Positions 1 through 12,574 are shown, counted from the stretch's first letter. The stretch: 64,000 bases of DNA from Luscinia megarhynchos (GCA_034336665.1 CM067566.1:26070330-26134329), one strand, 5' to 3'. Made by a program: numbers and translations. The notes: generated by a model not told the origin, from the sequence alone.

Positions 1-705
1 TGTTTCAGTTTGGTGCTCTGTGTGGGAGAGGTGGTAACTTGTGTTTTAACCAGTCAAGCCAGCTGTGTTGAGAGACAGTTTCAATGAATCATTTGTTCAC
101 TGGAGCTGCATTACTTTTGAGTGGCTGAATTACTGAAGTGCCTAGTATATATTGGGAACATTAGGCACAAACCCAGAAACAATTCAAACTGGTATATGAG
201 AAAATGCCATGACTACTGCCCAGCAAGCTTTATAAATGTGTATGACAAAGTGAAGTCTGCTACATTGTGGCTGTGCTCATTAGTGTGTCACAAGTTAAAG
301 TTTTGAATGTATAGACCTGAGTAATGCTGGATTGTTGCCTTTTTGAACTGGGCAACACTCCAGGTCTAAATGCTTCCAGCTCATATCTTTGCTTCCCCAG
401 ACTTACTGTCTAGCCAGTTAATTTCCCATTCTGTGGAACTACAAAGTCTTTCTCTGCATGCAGAACTACTCAGGTCAATTTTCCATTTGAGTATAGCAAA
501 CTTCAGTGTTAAATTCCAGCTTTTTGCAGCTGAATCAACATCTGCATTTATTCGCTATGCTCAGATTAAGTTCATACTTACTATGTGAAATCCAAATATA
601 TGTCTGGAACTGTAAAATGCTATTTGGCTTTACAAACTCTTGAAGACAGGTTCCTTTAATCTTTTATGACTTCAGCTATCTAATTTGAGACCATTCATTT
701 TTCAG
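1..705 (+). other. RASL11B: RASL11B last intron (3' part)
   Basis: This AT-rich stretch precedes the last RASL11B exon and ends in a pyrimidine tract plus AG (ATTTTTCAG at 697-705), a good 3' splice site. Short open frames at 121-306 and 370-588 show no recognisable domain and are read as chance. No repeat or promoter was recognised. The earlier exons, carrying the first GTP-binding motifs, lie outside the window to the left. Confidence 0.8.
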
Positions 706-1173
706 ATCCATGACCACAGTCTGGATTGTAATGAGCAGCTGAACAGATGCATTCGCTGGGCAGATGCCCTGGTGATTGTTTTCTCCATCACTGACTATAA
801 GAGCTTTGAACTACTCAGTCACCTCTACCACCACGTTCGACAGCTGCATCCAGGGAACATGGTCCCTGTCGTCATTGTGGCAAACAAAGCTGATCTCTTG
901 CACATCAAAGAGGTGGAGCCTCAGCAGGGACTTCAGCTGGCCAATATGCTGGGCTGTACTTTCTATGAAGTGTCTGTCAGTGAAAACTATAATAATGTCT
1001 TCAATGCCTTCCACCTCCTCTGTAAAGAAGTCAATAAGCAGCAAATTACCAGCACCCCGGAGAGGAGGAGAACCTCTCTCATTCCACGGCCAAAATCGCC
1101 CAACATGCAGGATCTGAAGAGAAGGTTTAAGCAAGCTTTGTCTGCCAAAGTGAGGACTGTCACTTCTGTTTGA
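706..1173 (+). CDS. RASL11B: RASL11B, last coding exon (C-terminal 155 residues)
   Basis: Encodes the C-terminal part of an atypical Ras-family small GTPase. The reading frame is open from the splice acceptor at 704-705 to the TGA at 1171-1173 and enters in phase 0. The ATG at 685 lies in the intron and is not the start. Visible features: the strand and helix [16 protein letters not shown] typical of Ras-like proteins (exon residues 17-31), the guanine-specificity motif NKAD at residues 60-63 (base 883), a weakly Ras-like G5 region EVSVSEN (88-94) and a basic tail [17 protein letters not shown]. The tail lacks a CAAX prenylation box, as is known for RASL11 proteins. The closing segment [19 protein letters not shown] separates this family from ordinary Ras; the wording fits RASL11B better than its paralogue RASL11A, which I recall ending differently. 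RASL11B is described as a TGF-beta-responsive protein; its biochemical role is poorly defined. The P-loop and switch regions are in exons outside the window. Confidence 0.95.
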   Translation: MHDHSLDCNEQLNRCIRWADALVIVFSITDYKSFELLSHLYHHVRQLHPGNMVPVVIVANKADLLHIKEVEPQQGLQLANMLGCTFYEVSVSENYNNVFNAFHLLCKEVNKQQITSTPERRRTSLIPRPKSPNMQDLKRRFKQALSAKVRTVTSV

Positions 1174-2265
1174 CAGCACAGCCCTTGGTCTACCCAATGT
1201 TTAGCTTGAGATTGAAACCTGGGGTGTTTAACACTGGCACATGTAGAATCCAAGGCATTGTGAAATGAGGATGGTTTGACTAGCCTTTTTCATGGTAGGA
1301 GTCTTTAAGCAGTTGCTTAAAAGGGGGGAAAAAAACCCCTAAAACTTCCTGAAAAAGTTCTAGGATGTGATTTGCTGAACAGGTATTTTCATTTGGAAAG
1401 GGAACTTTTTTGTAAATGAAACAATTTGCCTTTTCCCCAGTTGGACAGATTTGGCTTTCATTTGTGCAGAAACAACCTTTTTGCTGTAACTCAGCTTGAG
1501 CAGGGAAATGTCCTGAACTGCAAGTCCCTGTTCAGAAGTAACCACTTGAGTTTTGTTCTCACATGGATGAAGGACAGCATGATGCAACTGTTTAATTTTA
1601 TTGCACAGTAGAACTGTTTTTTTTCTGTGTATTTCAAAACAAACAAGCAAACATCAAATGGTTCTGTAATAATAAGTGTAAAATAAGTGGACAGGACTGA
1701 GCATCAAGACTGTAAACAATGGTCCTTTATTTTTTACTAGCCATGTTATTGCTGACAACTTGACCATACTCTTTGTATGCAAAGCTATTGTCCACAGGGT
1801 GTAAACATATCTAATTACAAGCAACTCTTTTACTGTGTTAAAGTACTTTCCAGACTAAATGATCCAACATGGAGCTTCTGAGGAATGTGTGTGGAGTGAT
1901 AGTCTATTACAGATGCCATTCTAAGACATCCTTTCTTTCTGTCTCTCCTGTGTGCAGTAGGCACAAAAAGAACAAAAGGTGTGAAGCATGGCTGGCTCCA
2001 GGCAATGAAGCTGATGTCTTGTTCTGAGCTGAGCCAGACCCTCTTGTTCTTAAACACATGGCAGATTTGTATAAATACTTAACTTTTTTTTAATATTGAG
2101 CCAATGGAATTCAGAGCCTAAGGGCCTTATACACATGCACTTTAAAAAGCCAGTTGTGCTTTTGTTTAAACTGTAACTTATTTATTTTGTGTACAGTTAC
2201 TCTTCCTAGGGTGTGGACTTTTCATTCTTACTGCCTGGTACAACATTAAATTTTTTGAATTGCAT
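1174..2265 (+). other. RASL11B: RASL11B 3' untranslated region
   Basis: Sequence between the RASL11B stop codon and the inferred cleavage site about 15 bases after the ATTAAA signal. It is AT-rich and contains an AU-rich patch (ATTTATTT near 2180) that could affect mRNA stability. The end point is inferred from the poly(A) signal; transcript data would fix it. Short frames on either strand here lack domain evidence. Confidence 0.7.
2245..2250 (+). terminator. RASL11B: RASL11B polyadenylation signal ATTAAA
   Basis: ATTAAA is the commonest variant of the AATAAA signal. It is followed by a CA-containing stretch and then a GT-rich downstream element (CCTTGTGTGTTCTTTGGGGG, about 2270-2289), the normal arrangement for cleavage near 2262-2268. 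I saw no stronger signal between the stop codon and this point. Confidence 0.75.
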
Positions 2266-3640
2266 GTTTCCTTGTGTGTTCTTTGGGGGTGAGAAACAAG
2301 GAGTAACAACCAATGAAATGTTGAGACAAAGTAATAGCTTTCCTTAAGGTAGTTAACATACCCTGCAGGAACAGCAAGGTGTCCTTTCCTGCCTATGCTG
2401 TTGCTTGATTAGCATAAACCACAGGGGTTTCGATCTCCCAAGTGCTTTACAACTTCCTTTTAAGAAATCCTTCTAGGAGAGGAACTGAATAAGGCAAAGA
2501 CCTTTCAAATTAAAATGGGATTCTTCGTTTCCACTTGTCAAAAATTCTTTGGTCTTTAGTGAGAAAGAAATGGTATGAGGTAAGTCTTGAATTCTAAGTG
2601 ACTGCCACTTTCCTTTAAAAAAAATGATATTTATGTTTTGAGCTATATCACCCTGAAGAACTTAATCAAATTTCAAGTCTTCAACTACTTTTTCCATGTT
2701 TAAATGGCTTTACTAAAAGCCTTCCTGAGGAGGATGTTTGTGCTGGTACTAGGCTGATGGCCCTACAGGCTCACCCTGTTACCACACAGCTGAAAGAAGG
2801 CATGCAGGGTCCTGCTGTTGATAATCTTTTGGACCCATAAGTTACTACCCAAGTGACTTAAGAATTCGAGTTGTAAACAAAACTGAGCTTGCCCTTCTAT
2901 TCTAAGCTTATACCATATAGTGCCTGGCTAATTGAGAAGTAAATCAATTTCCCAAGGGTAGCTCTATGTTTTCTCCTTGCTTTTTGGGTATTGCTTGGTG
3001 TTGCAGGCAGAGGACTCAGATACACTTTAATGTGGTCTTGCACCTGCCCATGCAACTTTCTGCTGTGCTGTTTCTACTCCCATGGAACTGGCAGGAGATT
3101 GTTCATGCCTTGACCTTTTCCCCAAGCACAGGGTCCATGTAGCTGCTACAGCTATTTCCTAAAAATAAGCTTACTATTGCACTAGGGTCATTGGAAAGAC
3201 TCCACTGTACTTTTGGTCTATAAGTACTTAAGTATGAATGGTGGCTGAGTTCCAGCATCAATTACCAGAGCTGTGACCCCACAGGAGAGGAGATTTCCCC
3301 AAAGTGTGTGTGGGCCTGGAAAGCCACTTTCTGTCTCAGTTAAAGGAGCTACTTGACCCAGAGGAAGTGCAAGATCACCAGTGTCAGCCTAGACTCACCC
3401 CCTGCTTTCTCAATACAGTAGCCTCCATCAGCTCAGGAGAGCAGCAGCATCTGAGAGGTGTGAGTACCTGAGCAAGCCTTTCTGCTACGAGCAGAGTGTA
3501 GGAAATGTTCCAGGACCAAGATAGAAGGCCTAGATTCCTAGGGGCAATCAAATAATGCAAAAGTAAAAGGGGTTGCAAGAATATGCAGTTTTGGCATGTA
3601 TAGCTCTGCATACTAGGAGAAAAGAAGAAGACATCAGGTT
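2266..3640. other. Intergenic spacer between convergent RASL11B and SCFD2
   Basis: About 1.4 kb between the two inferred transcript ends. I see no coding segment, recognisable repeat or RNA gene. The 75-residue frame on the minus strand at 3384-3611 has no recognisable domain. Confidence 0.6.
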
Positions 3641-5220
3641 TGGCATTATGAGAGCATTGCTTTATTGATTACAGAGTTTACAAAACCACCATTTTCTAAG
3701 AAAGATTGAACAGTACAGAATGACAGAAAAACTAAAAGACCAGCTAATTGCTTTCCAGTTGCTCAATTCAAACTATTCCTCAAGCTTTTAATATTGCAAT
3801 CTCATAGCATTTCTCATTTTTTTTAATAGCACAAAGTTCCATTCTATAATCATTCTTATAAATTTCTCTGCCATAGAGGCAACATTGTCCATGCTTTATA
3901 ATCAGTCCATTGTTTCCTTCCAGCCACTCAAAATTGAACTTAAACCAAAATGAACCCTTTTCTGAAGACCTTTATAAACATTTAGGAGAATTAATGCTAG
4001 TTAGTGAACAAAATTTTAAAAACTACTTCCCATTTAACCTACTCCTTTGGCATAATATAGAATGCTATGATAGAGTGAATGTCACTTAATTTGACATTCT
4101 TATCTCAGTACAAGCTGTAGTCATAGCATTACTTGGATGAAGCAAGAGGATACAGCTTTAGAGCTCCACCATTTTATGTTGCAATTCAGAAATCTTGGTG
4201 CTATATACAATTAAAATCTCTATTGGCTGCTGCTCTTTCATTACAGATTGTAGCAAAGTTTTATAAAGAAAAGTTGCATAACTGAATTTGATTGAAGCTC
4301 TTTCATGATCACAAATTAAAAATAAAAGCTGTTTTCTAATCATGCTGTTCAGAAATCTAGCTCAAGAAAGAATCTGTGCTGTGGCCTCTTGAAAATGGGA
4401 TCATGCCCCTTTTTTTTGTTGTTCTTTCTTTTTCTTTTTTTAAAAATGCATGTGAAGGGAAGATTCCTTCGGGGTTATCATCAAACCATCACAGCCCATA
4501 TGGCCTCCTGCATATATCTACAGAGAAGAATGCCATCAGAAACTGTCTTTTCTTCTGGGACTGTGGGTGGAGAAACTAGAGCAGGAAACAGAAAGCTGAG
4601 AGAGAAGCAGCCATGCAGCCCAGCCCTTGGGTCTGGCTCTCTGCTTCCCTGCCTCCAACAGTCCTGCTGAAAGAGCATCACCAGGCTGGGAGCTGCTGTG
4701 CCAGCTAAATCAGGGCTGTGTTCCATGATCTCTCTGGAGTGAGGACAAAGTACGAGTAGAGGCTGTTAACATTGTATAAGGCACACATTTTGCTAGGTAG
4801 CATGACAGAGGGTGGATTTTGCTTGCCTCTCACTCCTTTAGCAGCATTCCCCACCAGCCATAAGCCCAGCAAAACCATCAGGAAAAATGGTACTGCTTGG
4901 AGAGTGCAAATTGTGCATCACCTGGTTCTCAACTGCTCCTTTTCTAGGGAATTATTACAAACAATAATGACCCTTACCATGCTGAGTGAGGCTGGGAGTG
5001 ATTCAGCACAGTGCTGTCGAGGAGGGGAGATTTGTTGTTGGCCAACTGGACCATTTTGAAGAGCTGCCCATGAGCTGCAGATGTTCCTTTGCAGCCAGCT
5101 GTTCCACTGGGACTTGTAATTGAAGCAGTTGACACATCACTTTTTTGGAGAAGAGTGACAGAGCAGGGATTTGGTGTTTCCAGGCAAGGCACTCACTCCT
5201 CTTCCCCACAGCCTCCCCCG
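3641..5220 (-). other. SCFD2: SCFD2 3' untranslated region (inferred extent)
   Basis: Runs from the SCFD2 stop codon at 5221-5223 leftwards to just past the AATAAA signal, about 1.6 kb. The 3' limit is inferred from sequence alone. Its left half is AT-rich and its right half (about 4450-5220) is more GC-rich. Overlapping frames in several registers between 4376 and 5209 have no domain and are taken as chance. Confidence 0.55.
3661..3666 (-). terminator. SCFD2: SCFD2 polyadenylation signal AATAAA
   Basis: On the minus strand this reads AATAAA followed by GCAATGCTCTCATAATGCC and then a T-rich stretch (TCTTCTTCTTTTCTCC at about 3616-3631), giving signal, cleavage region and U-rich downstream element in order. 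It is the best such set between the SCFD2 stop codon and the RASL11B end. Weaker variants near 3787 and 3825 might be used as alternatives. Confidence 0.6.
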
Positions 5221-5313
5221 TCAGATATGAGCGTCAGGCTGGAGACGGTCTGGGGCAAACAGCAACTCAACAGCACTGTGTGGTGTCAGGAGTACAGAGG
5301 AGAGCACAATTAC
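5221..5313 (-). CDS. SCFD2: SCFD2, last coding exon
   Basis: Encodes the final 30 residues of SCFD2 and a TGA stop (minus-strand 5223-5221). It starts after a strong splice acceptor (CCCTTTCTTTCAG, ending at 5314) in phase 0. The peptide begins VIVLSSVLLTPHSAVELLFA and ends APDRLQPDAHI, matching the conserved SCFD2 C-terminus pattern (VIVLS, then ELLFA.DRL.PD). The last residues differ from the human ending I recall (DLGF), which is a poorly constrained tail. The open frame upstream to the methionine at 5454 is intron, because the exon before it (8996-9115) ends in the same phase at a canonical donor. Confidence 0.93.
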   Translation of the reverse strand, partial: VIVLSSVLLTPHSAVELLFAPDRLQPDAHI

Positions 5314-8300
5314 CTGAAAGAAAGGGAACAAGAAGCAACAAGTCAAACTGAAAGGGATTGAGACAGCACTAATGAGCCATAGATAGCAACTGTTAGCTTT
5401 ACCCAGCTCTAGGCAGGCTGGCTGTTTCTGGTGTTTACTGACAGGGCAATACAACTTGTCCAGCGAAACTGTCTGCTCGCTAATAACTGTAGTTAAATCC
5501 CTTTAAGGAGCATAATGACTGGTAGTATTGTATGCTTAATGAATGTGTGCTTTGACACATTCCTACCCACATCTTACCTGGTGATTTATTGTGGCTGCCA
5601 GTGCATTTACTGCGAGGCACCAGGCGATGAAGCCGAGGTTTCCTCTCCTATGGCACAGATTTGAGTGATGCCTGTTTCCTCTCAGTTGAAGGTGAGCACC
5701 ACAGAAGTGCCTGCTGCAGGGAGCCAGACTCCCTGTTCCAAAATGTTTTTTTAGGCACAGGCTGTTCTGCACATCAGGCACAACCTCGAGCACTGTCAAA
5801 TGTAATCACTTTGGTTCCTTCCAGTTTTTAATTCCAGACGGGTCTGATGAATGAAAACATTGCTCACCACAACCATGATACACATCCTGCTAGGTGCAGG
5901 TATCTGTTTTCCCTAAGTGAAAACCAGTACATAATTATGTGGTGTGAAGGCTTCTCTGCAGAGCAAAGCTATCATCCAGGAGTGAGTGTGTACACTCTTG
6001 CTGTGAGGATCTAATCCAAGGTCAAGATCATAGGACACTGCCCCAAGTTTAGCAGTGTCCATATGGTCAGGATTGCAGGCAGGGTTCTTGGGGCAGATTT
6101 AATCACACTAACTCACTTGAAAATGAATTTGCTTCTTCAGCACAAAAGCAAGGAGAGGAAGCACAAACATCAACAACAGAGTATGTCTGTGTGTCCATCT
6201 ACTGCAGCAGCTATCAAATGCCTTATGCTGCCCTCCATGTGGCTTAAGTATGTGGTAAGGCTGCATTTCAAGTTTTTTTGTTGTTCTTTCTTTCATCTTT
6301 TCACTTCAGATACTGAAAAGATCCCTTCTGTATTGGTAGCCTCCCCCTCACTTCTCCTCTTCCCTTGTCCTCCCACACAATCTGCAGCAAACTGACACTG
6401 ATTAGCTCTTCCTTCATAAGCCTGAAAAACTCTGTAACTAGAAGATGCCAAAGGCTGACACTCTTATGTTACACGAGAATCAGAGTATAGCACAGTATGT
6501 GCTCATCTTGTTATCACGCAGCTTAACTCTGGAAAACACGAAGGGACACGTTACCAAAGTTTTTTGAGCGTATAAGCCAAACATCAACAATAGCCATTGA
6601 CAGATAAAAGCAATTTCTTCTTGGAGTCCTACCACTGAAGCCTCAGGGGATTTGTGCAACAAATAGCAAGCCCAGAGAGAAAAATGAGATTTGCAACTTT
6701 AAGGTCTTTAAGAAAAGATGCTTGAATGCAGCAGGACTTCTTTCCCTCTAGTGTCTCCAAGGGCTTGTTGAGAGGGATAGATGTGAATGTTTGTTCTTTC
6801 ATTTTTACAGAGAAGAGGGGAATTGCCCAGATAAGTAATGTCCCCCTCTTCTGCAGGCAGCTCTCTTCAGGAGAGCCCTTTGCAGACCTTCTCCTTGTTC
6901 TGTACTCTGTGCCTGTCTTGCACCATGCCTGTCTTTCACACTTCACCTGAAGGGCTATCCCCTCCTAGTGGAAGAGCCAGGAGTCCCATCCTGACCCACT
7001 GAACTCCAATGGGAAGTTTCCCCCCAGTGCAGCAGAAGGCAGGGAAGGATGCAGCCAACATCTAAAGCTGCATCCTTTAGGTGCATCCTAACATCTGAAA
7101 GAGTTAATCAGTCTGCCTGCCTCAGCCACAACCACACAGATGAGAGAAGGAAGGGGGAAACATTCTCTCATGCTCTTTTCCCCTTTATAACCCTCCTGAT
7201 TAAAGCAGAGAAGGAGAAGTAATTTCTTCCTTCAAAAATACTACTCACTAGTTATGGGGAGCTATTTACCACCATCCAAAATCAAATGGTGCATAGGCAA
7301 CATTGTATTCCTTTGTGCTTCTCCATGAGAAATAAAATCATCATTCACATTCAGATGCAGAGCAGTTCTGTGTCTCTTATTCCACATTTAAATGTCATTT
7401 GCCTCAACTCCAAACAGTAGCTGAAGTAATTAGTGGACCCTGTCAGTTTTTCTTCAACTACTTTACTCAATTTTTGCACTTACACATTTCTCCATTTTTC
7501 CAAGAGCCAGTAATCAGTATAAATGTTAGTGCTTTATTTGACTGGAAGGGACTTGGAAGGCCAGTGTTTCCCTATAGCCTGAACAGCACAAAAAGGCTCT
7601 GTTAAACCCTGGCTTGAGTTAGATAAATGCCTGGCTTTTTGAAAAGAGAATAATCCTAAACAGGTGGTGCATATTCACAGCTAGTGCAGAAATCCAGGTA
7701 AAGCCAACAAACTCACAAACTTTTTGTCAGAGACTTGCACAATTGCTTCGTTTCTTCTTTCTCTTTCTCCTCCCGCCTCTGCCCTGAAGTTCTTTCACCT
7801 CTAACACAGCATTTTTGGATAAAGGGCAAGATGCAGTAAAAGCTTATAATGCTTTAGGAATCTGCCTCAGAGGGTGACCTGCTGCCAGGGTTAATCCAAA
7901 GCAAAGCAACACCAGATCCCATGTCACCACTGTCAAGCTTTAAGTCCCTCTAGAAAGCCAGTTGGAAATCTCCCTGCATAGTTCTCAACCAAATCAGATG
8001 TTACCCCTCTGTTTATCTTTCAGGGTGTCTTAATACATTTTGTGTGTGGATTAACTTGTCCATCAGTGTGTCACAACTCAATTCCCCTCCAAGAGGGAAA
8101 ATTTAATTTACTATTTTGAGGAGATTAGCAGTAGACTAATGGGGAAGAAAGAAACGTGTTATAAGAGAAAAAAACCTGCTAAAATGGTACTCCATCTTAC
8201 AAACTACTGCTTGAGACTGCCTTGCAAGGACAATTGAAACATGGAAAGCACATGTCAAACTGAGAGGCTGCTCTGCCTTTGGTTGGCTCCATTTTGCTAA

Positions 8301-8995
8301 TGATTTCTCACTAATCAAAAATGCCTTCCATATGAATTGAAAACAAGATGTTTACAAGCCACCCTAGAAAACATGTTTATGATGCAGCTGGTTACACAGC
8401 ACTTTAGGGGCTTTGTATCTGTATATCTTTTGTATCTGTGTATCTGCAGTACTCAACAGACACCTGATTGATCCTCCACAATTAATGACAATTTTTAACA
8501 TCTCAGGTGCCACCAGAGCTCACCTATCCTCCTCCTCTCCCTCCTCCATTGAGTTTATTCAGGTTTTGTGTGCCTGCAGGATTACCACTGGAAAGTCACC
8601 AGGTGTTACCCAGACTCCTGAGTATCCCTACACTGTGTCCCGGAGATGCACTGCCAGGGACCCTGTAGCTTTTTGGACAGCGAATGTTTCTGTTTATAAA
8701 GAATACAAAGAAACTAATCTTTTGAGACATAACAGAAGCTACTTTAAATTAATACCAGTCTGTTCTGAACTCTCCAACCTGAGTTTGAACTCTTATTGCT
8801 GACTATAACCTGAAAAAACAGAGCCTTGGTGTTGAATACTTGCTGCCTACAGATGTTTCACAGCAAAATCCTAACATCATTCCTGCCCATCTGGCTGTGG
8901 CTTTCTGTAGGTTTGGTACCAGTGCTATAGGGAACATTGATGAATTTTCCTAGTTTTTGTTTGGATAGGAACTGTATGCCTAGAGCTGTTTTTAC
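5314..8995 (-). other. SCFD2: SCFD2 last intron (GT-AG, 3.7 kb)
   Basis: Bounded on the minus strand by the donor GTAAAAAC at 8995 and the acceptor TTTCTTTCAG at 5314. It is phase 0. I recognised no coding exon, RNA gene or full repeat copy inside it. The 129-residue plus-strand frame at 8413-8802 and others here show no domain. Confidence 0.85.
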
Positions 8996-9115
8996 CTGGG
9001 TACCAGGTTTGCGTGCTGCTACCAAATCCTTCACCATTTTGACCTCGGGGACTGACACTCCTCCAACCATAAAGATGATCAGAAGAGGATGATCACCAGG
9101 GTGAGGGCGATTCAC
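8996..9115 (-). CDS. SCFD2: SCFD2, penultimate coding exon
   Basis: A 120-bp exon encoding 40 residues, phase 0 at both ends, flanked by acceptor TTCATTTTACAG and donor CAG|GTAAAA on the minus strand. The peptide starts VNRPHPGDHPLLIIFMVGG and continues VSVPEVKMVKDLVAARKPGTQ. The segment HPLLIIFMVGGVSVPEVKMV is characteristic of the Sec1/Munc18 fold near its C-terminus, where a hydrophobic strand is followed by a VGG turn and a helix. SM-family proteins bind syntaxin-type SNAREs and promote membrane fusion; SCFD2 itself is little studied, so a role in vesicle traffic is by family membership. The frame continues past both splice sites only by chance. Confidence 0.95.
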
Positions 9116-10589
9116 CTGTAAAATGAAGAAAAGCATTATTTGTACTTGCTTCATGCAGGTCCAAACCTATGGATTATTAGTGACCAGCTCCCTAGGCAGC
9201 TAGAGGAAGACCAAAGAGGAAGCTTAGAAAGACATATTCATGGAATGCTGTAGCAGCTGAGAGGGAAGTCAATGGTGATGATGCCCAGTTAGAACTAGTT
9301 AACTGTTTGTTGGGAAATAAAATCTCCATGGATTCCACTGAAACCTATGGTAGCTTCTCCTGAAGTCTCAGGGTTTCTCCCTCCATTCCTTCTTCATTAC
9401 TTTCCTCCCTTTCCCAGAGTGGGAGCAGAGTACTTGGGTGGATGTTTACTTTGGATACACATACATAGGAGGGAATGAGGGGTAAATTACTACCCAGTAG
9501 AAGCAAGGAGTCCAGCCTAAACATGCTGGAATCACTGCCTGAGGTCAACATGGAGAAGAATTTTACGCAATGTGTTTTCACTGGTGGAGTGAATAATCTT
9601 TTACAATTTATCCAGTAAAAATAAATCAGGTCCATTATAGTATAAAATCAGTTTATAGCTTGTTTCAGTTCAGAGTTTTCAATGTTTCTATGACTGCCTT
9701 GCAACTAATAGAAAATCTAGCTCCAAGAAAATACTTGTTTAATTTCTTTCCAATTATCTTTAACAAACTAACATCCCACTTCAGTTAAGACTTTATAAAA
9801 CTACATTTTAATCTTAAATGTGAAGGTGATGCTTTACATCAGTTTCCTCTTAGCTACTTCTATAAGTTTGATGACTTTGCTGTTTCCTAGCAAACTGTTT
9901 CCTTCTTGAGAAAACACACTCCCCTGACACTACCTTGATCCATTCTTTGGGAGGGATGTCAACAGAGCCCATGCAATTCCTCTTGTCACATCACCCTGGA
10001 GCCTGAAACACTCCAAATGTTTGGCTCTGAAAGTGACAAAATACTTTAATTTCTTTTAATACCCTCTGACTCCTTTCCTTGCATGAGTGTAGGCTTTTAA
10101 CAGCATTCACTCAACAGAATGAAAGTGGTGTCAACCCATGCTTGGGCAGAGCAGGGTTCTTTTGCTTTCCCCACCACAGCAGCTTGCTTTGATCCTTGTG
10201 GCTCCAGCTCCTGGGGGTACAGCTCTTCTTCTATTCCTTATTGTGGCTTTCCTATATTTAGTCTTTTGGCACTTTTTCATCCTGCAGGTCTGTCAGGCTT
10301 TTTGCCTGGCAACCTCCAGCAAGGACTCTTCCTTTTGAAGCACAGGGAGATGCCATGTTCTCTCCAGGCTAGCTGGCTTTGATTACATGGGGCTCCCTTG
10401 TTCAATGCTGCTCCCCAGGCAAGGAGCTCTTGAATTCATGAGTGTTTGAAACTAGTAGAAAAGCCTTAGACAGATGCATAAGCAAGCTGAGTATTTGCAC
10501 ACTGAGTATTTATTCTCTTACCCACCCTGACTTTGCTGGCCATCTTCACTGAGCTGATGGCACAGATAGCATATATACTACAATTCCAA

Positions 10590-10772
10590 GGCACTGAACA
10601 GGCTTGCCAGGAAAGTGGTCACAACACCATGCCTGCCTGATAATACCCTTGGGCACATGGTGTGATACTTGGGAATGGTGCTGTGCAGGGCCAGGTGCTG
10701 TGCAGGACTTGATAATCCTTGTTGTTTCATTCCAACTCAGAATATTCTGTGATTCTGGAATTCTATGATTCT
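10590..10772 (+). mobile_element. CR1 LINE, 3'-end fragment
   Basis: Shows the order expected at a CR1 3' end: an eroded GGCACTGAACAGGCTTGCCA block (the usual AACAGGCTGCCCAGGGAAGTGG region), then GGACTTGATAATCC, then the terminal repeat GATTCTGGAATTCTATGATT. It is 5'-truncated and diverged. It also contains a local direct duplication of GGTGCTGTGCAGG at about 10677 and 10693. It lies antisense to SCFD2. Confidence 0.75.
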
Positions 10773-12000
10773 TAATATCTTTCCTAGCAAAAGCAAACTC
10801 ATAATAAACATGCCTGCATAAACTGGGCAACTGAAAGGACACCCAGTATAAGAATCAGAAAATATGAGCTTTCAGGGTAAGGCTAAAGAGAAAATATCTT
10901 GACAAATCATTTCCTTCAGTCAAAATAAAACTAGATCCAAACACATGGTGCCTATATAAAACTTACTATTTAGCAGAAGTCTAAAGTTCAAACCACAAAT
11001 TCCAGAAATGTGTATTAAAAATACTATTAGGCATGCAAACTCTAAATTAAATTAAAACAGAAATGAAAAGGGTCTTGGAATCTGTAATTTTGTTATGCTA
11101 TGTGTAAGTGTTTTGAAGGAGGACAATACTTCGGGTACAAAATATTTGGCTGTGCTAAGAATGCAAGTTTCTGCCAATATTTTTTTTTGTTTGATAATAC
11201 AACCACCCAAGACTCTCTCTTTTGAAGGAACTGGCTGCATGTAGTCAAACACAAGTAATTTCAGTGTTACAGAAGAAGATACAGAAGAACTGAAATGGAT
11301 TGCAACAAAAGCAACATGTATCTTCTGGGATCCTTCTACAGTTTGGTTGATTTGGGACATTTCCATTGCTTCTGAATTTACTGTGAATTCTGAATTTTGC
11401 CAATATCCCTGAGTGAAATTCGCTTTCAATACAAAACGCCATACATTAAAGAAAAATTCAGAAAGCTGTCTCAGAGAATTAAAAAGATTAGCCAAAAACC
11501 CCTCAAAGCCATTATGTTGACATGAAAGAGCCCAGAGGAAAGGGGATGGTGCCCTGAGCCAGCAGGGTCCCAGCAGGACATCAGGGCCTTCTCCCCAGCT
11601 CTGAGCTCACCCTACAGGGTATGCTCAGGATGCTGGTGGTCAGAGGGCTCTTTGCTGGTGCACGTGTCTGTGTGGATGAGAGAGAGGAGGAAGTGGTAAA
11701 ACAGGGTGGCACTGGCCAATAAAACTCTAAAACTGAACCAGGAAGGTATTAGAGGACAGGTTTGTTCTCATGGCTCATGGCAGCTCACAAAACACAGCTT
11801 TTTTTCTGAGAAAAGTCAGCAAAAACATTATTGTTCTGTAACTCATCCAACAAAAACAGCAGCACTGATGATTCTGGTATTTGTGACCAACCAGAAACCA
11901 ATTAATTTAACTTAGTAACTGGAAAAAGGAAAACATGTCAACCACCAGAAACTAGGCTGCTGTGTAGGGCACTTGGTATCAATGATAGCAAGCTCATAAC

Positions 12001-12050
12001 CATCATAATACATCATAATACATCACAATATCGTCAGATCATCATAATGC
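12001..12050. repeat. Short CATCATAATA-type tandem repeat
   Basis: Three to four imperfect copies of a 10-base CATCATAATA unit. It is low-complexity and probably the remains of a small tandem array. No function is inferred. Confidence 0.6.
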
Positions 12051-12550
12051 ACATGTGGTCTAGAGCAGCAGTCAAAACAGGAGTCCTTGAGGCAGGGGAG
12101 TTTTTCCCTTCACCATCCCTTAGCTTCAAAACAAACACATCTGCCAGACAAACAACTTCTGGATGAGAGGTATCTTTAAAAGTCTGTCCTGAACTAACAC
12201 ACCTGAGGCAATCACCAAAGTATTTTTATGTGAGTTGGCATTTATATTCAGGCATTGAGAAAGAAACAAAAATAAGGAAGCTCACAAAATAATTACGGTG
12301 CTGGTGTGTGATTGTGTCAGATATACAGGCTGCTCAGACATTCATTCATGCAACAGTTGAGCACATGCCAGCAAGCCAGGCTACAAACTAAGAGAGCAAG
12401 CACAGACACATATTTGTGATGTGATGATGCCTATGAAATGTTTATCCTACACAAAGTTCACTTGCTCATCTCTTAATATTTGTCTTACCAGGAAAGATGC
12501 ACTTACAGGTAGGTACATATTGCCATAACTACTTAAGTCTCTCTCTCTTT

Positions 12551-12574
12551 CACACCCACACCCACACCCACACC
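12551..12574. repeat. (CACACC)4 microsatellite
   Basis: Four consecutive copies of CACACC after a CTCTCT stretch. It is a small simple repeat inside the SCFD2 intron and resembles, but is not, the vertebrate telomere unit. Confidence 0.85.

Noticed and set aside
811..1197. 128-codon minus-strand frame and a 113-codon plus-strand frame (776-1117) over the RASL11B exon
   Set aside because: Both are shadow frames of the real RASL11B coding exon.
8413..8802. 129-codon plus-strand frame in the last SCFD2 intron
   Set aside because: No domain and antisense to SCFD2; probably chance.
9904..10016. Candidate extra SCFD2 exon on the minus strand
   Set aside because: The translation does not resemble SCFD2, and the flanking exons already join in frame without it.
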